Below are positions 48,390 through 51,643 of a stretch of 51,643 nucleotides of DNA, one piece after another. Position 1 is the first letter of the stretch, and each line of letters begins with the position of its first letter. Source of the DNA: a virus. The DNA is taken from positions 1 to 51,643 of the IMG/VR virus record IMGVR_UViG_3300033553_000156; one strand, written 5' to 3'. Under the pieces are notes generated by a model. That model saw only the letters and a list, made by a program, of their open reading frames with translations, was not told the origin of the DNA and did no database searches. The position numbers and the translations under genes are program-made.

Positions 48390-48427
48390 GGACCAGGGTT
48401 ACATGGATGATGATTAGAGTATATACG
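48390..48427 (+). promoter_or_regulatory. GGACC-type promoter-like element (weak)
   Basis: GGACCAGGGTTACATGGATG at 48390-48409 with TATACG 17 bases after TTACAT (48422-48427). No gene follows directly; a better copy lies 80 bases downstream. May be a duplicated operator. Confidence 0.5.
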
Positions 48428-48470
48428 CATGCGCGTTCTTTTATATAGTAGATTCGATAAAAATAATAAC

Positions 48471-48508
48471 GGACCAGGGTTACATGGATAGTAGTTGAGG
48501 TATACAAT
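48471..48508 (+). promoter_or_regulatory. Promoter of the 48.5-kb gene cluster
   Basis: GGACCAGGGTTACATGGAT from 48471 (TTACAT 48480-48485), 17-bp spacer, TACAAT (48503-48508). AAGGAG follows before the ATG at 48538. Confidence 0.72.
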
Positions 48509-48537
48509 TAACCTGTAAATAAGATAAGGAGCACATG

Positions 48538-48720
48538 ATGAAACGACAAGTGGTTATAGACGACATGGGTCGAGTAAGAGCCAGAACCACTTATGGTGGA
48601 TTGATGCTCGCCATGTGGTCACTTCGTTCTTTAGAAGATTATCGTCCCGATTTGGATATGCAAACGCGCCTCGCCTGGTGGGACGGTTTACCTTGGCTTG
48701 AAGACGTGTATCCACAATGA
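48538..48720 (+). CDS. 60-residue hypothetical protein
   Basis: Two adjacent ATGs (48535, 48538); the second has better spacing to AAGGAG. Sequence MKRQVVIDDMGRVRARTTYG, then WWDGLPWLEDVYPQ. Stop overlaps the next start (ATGA). Function unknown. Confidence 0.68.
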   Translation: MKRQVVIDDMGRVRARTTYGGLMLAMWSLRSLEDYRPDLDMQTRLAWWDGLPWLEDVYPQ

Positions 48721-48905
48721 TCGCATTGATACCAGCTTATGGGAGGGTCTATGCTACAGCTGAAGAAGCCGCGGCGGATTGGGAATCAGGTAAAGATTTT
48801 AAAATTCATGGGGGTCCTTATACTAGTATTCGTGACCATGATAGTTTGGTAAATGACTACAATGTGATCCTCATATATTGGGATCTGAGTGAAGATAAAA
48901 CGTAG
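48717..48905 (+). CDS. 62-residue hypothetical protein
   Basis: Sequence MIALIPAYGRVYATAEEAAA, then DWESGKDFKIHGGPYTSIRD: a short protein recognisable as the phage type in which a W-x-x-G-K-D-F block precedes a GGPYTS-like loop. Coupled to both neighbours by overlap. Function unknown. Confidence 0.72.
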   Translation: MIALIPAYGRVYATAEEAAADWESGKDFKIHGGPYTSIRDHDSLVNDYNVILIYWDLSEDKT

Positions 48906-49089
48906 ATCCAGTGTTTCCGGCATCGAACACGTACGTGACATCGATGTTACTGAAGAGCAACTTCGTGACTGGGCACTCGGCGCGAATATCCAGGAGGCTA
49001 TGCCTAATCTTCCAGCTGAAGATCGAGAGTTTCTTATAAGCGGTGTTACGCCTGAAGAGTGGGTCGAACTGTTTAACGATGAGGACTAA
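48889..49089 (+). CDS. 66-residue acidic hypothetical protein
   Basis: GTG start 17 bases inside the previous gene. Acidic and helical (TEEQLRDWALGANIQEAMPN, TPEEWVELFNDED). The high acidity would suit a DNA mimic or an inhibitor of a host protein, but this is speculation. Confidence 0.65.
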   Translation: MKIKRRSSVSGIEHVRDIDVTEEQLRDWALGANIQEAMPNLPAEDREFLISGVTPEEWVELFNDED

Positions 49090-49092
49090 GAC

Positions 49093-49338
49093 ATGCATAC
49101 AAAGGTGAAATATGATACTTCGACTGTGGAAGGCGAGTTGAAAGCCTTACAAGACATGGTAGACTGGTTGGGCGAAGACCACGCGAACGTCGTATTCGGT
49201 GGGATGCACGATTTCTGTAAAAGCGACATCTGCACAAAAGGTGCAGTACACAATTGGTTCTCGATGTGCGGTATCCAGGGTTATCCTGTAACTGCATTCA
49301 TTGACAGGTACTATCCAAATTTACCCGAAGGGTACTAA
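49093..49338 (+). CDS. 81-residue hypothetical protein
   Basis: Begins MHTKVKYDTSTVEGELKALQ, then DMVDWLGEDHANVVFGGMHD with three cysteines in FCKSDICTKGAVHNWFSMCG. Stands at the end of the 48.5-kb cluster. Function unknown. Confidence 0.7.
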   Translation: MHTKVKYDTSTVEGELKALQDMVDWLGEDHANVVFGGMHDFCKSDICTKGAVHNWFSMCGIQGYPVTAFIDRYYPNLPEGY

Positions 49339-49352
49339 CGCTTTACAATAAC

Positions 49353-49389
49353 GGACCAGGTTACATGGATGTAATTTGGATGATATAAT
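49353..49389 (+). promoter_or_regulatory. Promoter of the 49.4-kb gene cluster
   Basis: GGACCAGG then TTACAT (49361-49366), 17-bp spacer, TATAAT (49384-49389), matching the copies at 48390 and 48471. AAAAAGGA precedes the ATG at 49419. Confidence 0.85.
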
Positions 49390-49418
49390 AAGCTTGTAAA
49401 TTGAAAAAGGATACTACA

Positions 49419-49679
49419 ATGAAAATTAGTGTAAAGGCTTTACGCAACGAAGGTTTCGAATGCCGATTCATACAACCTATTGATGGTGACATCACTGATG
49501 TGGAAATCATACCCATCAACGCGGATCATGAGCTTTTTCAAAGTCTTATGGAGCTGATTCGTGATCGGGTTCATTTACCCACACATTTAATCGAGCGCCA
49601 TGTTGACCGTCTTATGAGACAGATTCAGGCCGCGCAGATTTGGACCGAAATTGAAGAGCTTCAGGGCGATACGGATTAA
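49419..49679 (+). CDS. 86-residue hypothetical protein
   Basis: From the ATG at 49419 (MKISVKALRNEGFECRFIQP), supported by AAGGA; the longer TTG-started frame would sit on that ribosome-binding site. Beta-like start and helical, acidic end. Function unknown. Confidence 0.72.
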   Translation: MKISVKALRNEGFECRFIQPIDGDITDVEIIPINADHELFQSLMELIRDRVHLPTHLIERHVDRLMRQIQAAQIWTEIEELQGDTD

Positions 49680-49683
49680 TCCT

Positions 49684-49878
49684 ATGGCCAAAGTAAAAGA
49701 GCTCGTGGAAGACGTGCGATCCGTGTTGATTCGGATTACGAAATTAAATCTGGACGAAGCCACGCCGGAGGAGTTGGCTACTATTAGTAAATTCGTAAAG
49801 GTATCGGCCGTCGATAACGACGAGGATTTAATCACACTACGAAACTACTGGATAGGTATGAAGAATGAATCCCATTGA
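49684..49878 (+). CDS. 64-residue helical hypothetical protein
   Basis: From the ATG at 49684, four bases after the previous stop (MAKVKELVEDVRSVLIRITK). Upstream in-frame codons overlap the preceding gene. Helical throughout. Function unknown. Confidence 0.68.
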   Translation: MAKVKELVEDVRSVLIRITKLNLDEATPEELATISKFVKVSAVDNDEDLITLRNYWIGMKNESH

Positions 49879-50020
49879 AGATTATCGAAACCTGTATCAA
49901 CAACTCCAATCGGAACCCGATCCTGAAAGGCGGGCCAGTATCGAAGTGGAGCTGAGACGATTGGAGAATCTTAAACCTCGAGTACAGTTGATCGTGATCG
50001 AGTCATCAAAGAAGGATTGA
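49865..50020 (+). CDS. 51-residue hypothetical protein
   Basis: Begins MNPIEDYRNLYQQLQSEPDP; helical, charged, with RRASIEVELRRLENLK in the middle. It overlaps the previous gene by 14 bases and lies four bases before the HTH gene. Function unknown. Confidence 0.62.
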   Translation: MNPIEDYRNLYQQLQSEPDPERRASIEVELRRLENLKPRVQLIVIESSKKD

Positions 50021-50023
50021 TTT

Positions 50024-50281
50024 ATGGCCTTAGCAAAACATAAATTCGAGATAGCCGACGAAGATCTTTTAGAAGTATTCGAAGATCTTAAAGCCATACT
50101 TAATGGTTATAACCCAGCTTGGATCGAGCAGGAAAGTGGAGTCACGGATCAAACGATCTATAACTGGCTTCAAAACAAAACCCGTAAACCTCGTTTGGAC
50201 ACTATCACCAAAGTAGCCAAAGTTGTGGGTTACAAATTGACACTTGTAAAGGAGGGCCCTCATCTAAGGTCCGTAAAGTAA
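50024..50281 (+). CDS. Small HTH DNA-binding regulator
   Basis: 85 residues. Residues 30-75 form a helix-turn-helix: PAWIEQESGVTDQTIYNWLQ, then RKPRLDTITKVAKVVGYKL, of the Xre/transposase-like type. Likely a transcription regulator; it is the last gene of the 49.4-kb cluster. Targets could be the GGACC-type promoters or palindromes nearby (inference). Confidence 0.78.
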   Translation: MALAKHKFEIADEDLLEVFEDLKAILNGYNPAWIEQESGVTDQTIYNWLQNKTRKPRLDTITKVAKVVGYKLTLVKEGPHLRSVK

Positions 50282-50296
50282 AAAGGAATCGAGGTT

Positions 50297-50315
50297 CCCT
50301 GAAATTAATTCAGGG
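50297..50315 (+). terminator. Hairpin after the HTH gene
   Basis: Perfect 7-bp stem CCCTGAA / TTCAGGG with a 5-base AT loop, no T-run. Partial terminator at best; a promoter starts 18 bases later. Confidence 0.5.
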
Positions 50316-50332
50316 GGCCAACGATTTAACTG

Positions 50333-50361
50333 TTTACAACGGCAAATAAAGAAGGTATAAT
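50333..50361 (+). promoter_or_regulatory. Promoter of the last two genes
   Basis: TTTACA (50333-50338), 17-bp spacer, TATAAT (50356-50361), with GGGGGCC upstream. The next ATG is nine bases downstream of the -10 box. Confidence 0.88.
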
Positions 50362-50370
50362 GTATACAAG

Positions 50371-50484
50371 ATGAAAAAAATCATCTACGGGTTAATCCAC
50401 ATCGGTATATTGATTGTGGGAATAGTAACTAAGTGGATTGCTACAGTGGTTGTAGCGATTATCATAACGGCAATGACCATATAG
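50371..50484 (+). CDS. 37-residue membrane protein
   Basis: Sequence MKKIIYGLIHIGILIVGIVT, then WIATVVVAIIITAMTI: two short hydrophobic segments. Nearly leaderless on its transcript. It may be an early membrane toxin or a leader for the abundant downstream gene. Function unknown. Confidence 0.6.
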   Translation: MKKIIYGLIHIGILIVGIVTKWIATVVVAIIITAMTI

Positions 50485-50509
50485 GTCACATACAACGAGG
50501 ATTTATACA

Positions 50510-51064
50510 ATGGCAAAAGCCAATAAGAAAGTAAAAGCTCCGGACACTGTTGACACCACCACTGTTGACACCACCAATGATACTGCATCTGAATCGGCTG
50601 CTGCCGAAAAGAAGCCGGTAGAAAAACTCGATATCATCAACGGCCGTATGCCACTGGCCATCGTTTATGTTATCCGATTCAAAGAAGCTGCGGATGCGAA
50701 GGACGGCGACCTGGCTACGAAATACAAAACCTCCACCGGTAAGATCAATGACATTCGCAAGAACCGCAATTTCGCCTATGTCACTGACGGTATGGCATTC
50801 ACTCAGGCGGACATCAATGCGGCCAACTCCCATCTGGAAAAGGTTACTGTGAAGGGTAACCATTTCACGGACGATGAAAAGAACGATATCTCCGCCAAAG
50901 TCGAGTCACTGCCCATCAGTGAAGATGCTGCGGCGAAGATCGTCGAAGCTCGTAAGAGTGTTCGTAAGGCGAAGGAACCTGAAGCGGGTGCTGAAGGTGA
51001 AGAAGCCGCAAGTGAAACGGAAGGCGGTGGATCCGACGAAGGCGATTTGGATTCCGCTATCTAA
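50510..51064 (+). CDS. 184-residue abundant early protein, function unknown
   Basis: Disordered, threonine/alanine-rich N-terminus (residues 1-40), a central folded part (LAIVYVIRFKEAADAKDGDL, DIRKNRNFAYVTDGMAFTQA) that looks DNA-binding, and a long acidic, glycine/glutamate-rich tail. Codon use is close to that of the capsid gene, suggesting high expression, and a strong promoter and terminator bracket it. Possibly a nucleoid-like or host-takeover protein; not recognised. Confidence 0.8.
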   Translation: MAKANKKVKAPDTVDTTTVDTTNDTASESAAAEKKPVEKLDIINGRMPLAIVYVIRFKEAADAKDGDLATKYKTSTGKINDIRKNRNFAYVTDGMAFTQADINAANSHLEKVTVKGNHFTDDEKNDISAKVESLPISEDAAAKIVEARKSVRKAKEPEAGAEGEEAASETEGGGSDEGDLDSAI

Positions 51065-51097
51065 AACTTTACATCCAGGCTGAAGTCTAGCCAAATA

Positions 51098-51126
51098 AAG
51101 AAGCCCCTTAATTGGGGTTTCTTTTT
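51098..51126 (+). terminator. Intrinsic terminator at the end of the coding region
   Basis: Stem AAGAAGCCCC / GGGGTTTCTT with a six-base TTAATT loop and five further T residues. Confidence 0.93.
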
Positions 51127-51127
51127 G

Positions 51128-51516
51128 CGTCGACCATCCTCATGGTAAACATGCATTTAGATCCGTAAGGCTGCCCCAAGAGAGCCCCTGGGGAGGGGGA
51201 GCCGCTGTGCCCGTGTCCACAGGGCATGGGTCCCCTACCTTCGCGTCCTCGAGGCCCCGCGGGTCCTTACAGATGAGGTTTCCCACGAGTCTCAGCCCTG
51301 GAGCCGATGTGCATCGGTCCGTGTCCTTTGGCTCCCGCGCACGCGGGTCTCTACCTTCGTGGGCGGGGCCGCCGGGGCGGGTCCTTACGGGAGAGGACCC
51401 CAGCAGGTCCATGGCCCGGGACGTGGGCCTCAAATATTCTACCTTCGCGGGTACGGCCTCGGGGGCGGGTCCCCGGGCGGGCGGAGCCCCGGGGGTGGGT
51501 CCCAGTTCACGAAAAC
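51128..51516. other. GC-rich gene-free stretch next to the genome end
   Basis: No promoter, ribosome-binding site or credible protein. From about 51165 the sequence is markedly GC-rich with many short dyads (CGCGCACGCG-like, CCCCGGG). It contains three CTACCTTCG blocks (near 51235, 51350 and 51440) and two GGGTCCTTAC blocks. The abrupt composition change beside the terminal iterons suggests a packaging, replication or RNA element, or acquired DNA. Confidence 0.7.
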
Positions 51517-51643
51517 CCTAATATTAGGGAATCCTAATATTAGGATATAAGGGAATCCTAATATTAGGATATAAGGGAATCCTAATATTAGGATATAAGG
51601 GAATCCTAATATTAGGATATAAGGGAATCCTAATATTAGGATA
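51517..51643. repeat. Right terminal iteron array
   Basis: One partial CCTAATATTAGG unit at 51517-51528 (flanked by CCC/GGG) followed by five copies of the same 24-bp unit as at the left end. The window stops inside a unit. Joined with 1-120 this gives an array of at least nine or ten units. Confidence 0.95.

Noticed and set aside
48221-48507. Two minus-strand ORFs through the 48.2-48.5 kb repeats
   Set aside because: They merely translate the tandem repeats and promoter copies, giving repetitive, non-protein-like sequence with no start signals.
51207-51550. Several plus-strand ORFs of 60-100 codons in the GC-rich end
   Set aside because: High GC removes stop codons in all frames; no ribosome-binding sites, no conserved features, and frames run into the terminal iterons.
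1-51643. Temperate lifestyle (integrase, repressor, excisionase, att site)
   Set aside because: No recombinase-like protein, no CI-type repressor and no attachment repeat were seen. The two small HTH proteins are not enough evidence.

Overview
The window looks like one essentially complete genome of a tailed, long-tailed (siphovirus-type) phage of a Gram-negative bacterium. Evidence: an HK97-type head and tail morphogenesis block with a 1285-residue tape measure and a lambda-like G/GT frameshift; an amidase followed by two-component Rz/Rz1 spanins; sigma-70-type promoters; and the same 24-bp repeat array at both ends, as expected for a circularly permuted or terminally redundant molecule cut inside the array. 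I see no integrase, no CI-type repressor and no attachment core, so a lytic lifestyle is most likely. The spanins and a FliA-like sigma gene point to a proteobacterial, probably gammaproteobacterial, host (inference).

Layout. 1-0.7 kb: terminal iterons, palindromes and a promoter feeding a small HTH protein. 0.8-4.0 kb (minus): a cassette of tightly overlapping small genes, several apparently broken by single extra bases. 4.1-19.1 kb (plus): terminase, portal, scaffold, capsid, head-tail connectors, tail tube, chaperones, tape measure, tail tip. 19.1-27.7 kb (plus): fibres, a PhoD-like tail enzyme, lysis genes, a FliA-family sigma factor and an EEP nuclease. This block has visibly different codon use and is probably a later acquisition. 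27.9-46.5 kb (minus): DNA metabolism, with ligase, HNH nuclease, dCMP deaminase, ThyX, dCMP hydroxymethylase-like enzyme, nucleotide kinase, MazG-like pyrophosphohydrolase, TobZ/NodU-type carbamoyltransferase, ssDNA-binding candidate, SNF2-type helicase, VRR-NUC and Cas4-like nucleases, MBD4-like DNA glycosylase, DnaQ exonuclease, family A polymerase and primase-helicase. 46.8-51.1 kb (plus): small early genes around a 0.9-kb AT-rich, repeat-rich non-coding stretch that could be the replication origin. 51.1-51.5 kb: a GC-rich gene-free stretch leading back to the terminal iterons.

Most interesting system. Genes at 31.1-35.6 kb form one overlapping operon that reads as a cytosine-replacement pathway. 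The MazG-like enzyme would turn dCTP into dCMP. The ThyA-family enzyme, with Asp at the dCMP-specifying position, would make 5-hydroxymethyl-dCMP. The kinase would start its conversion to the triphosphate. After incorporation the carbamoyltransferase would cap the hydroxymethyl group, giving 5-carbamoyloxymethylcytosine. dCMP deaminase plus ThyX supply dTMP. About 4 kb away lies an MBD4-like glycosylase with the right active site to remove T or hydroxymethyl-U mispaired with G, which is the lesion that deamination of modified cytosine creates. Chemistry and coupling are inferred from families and motifs, not shown.
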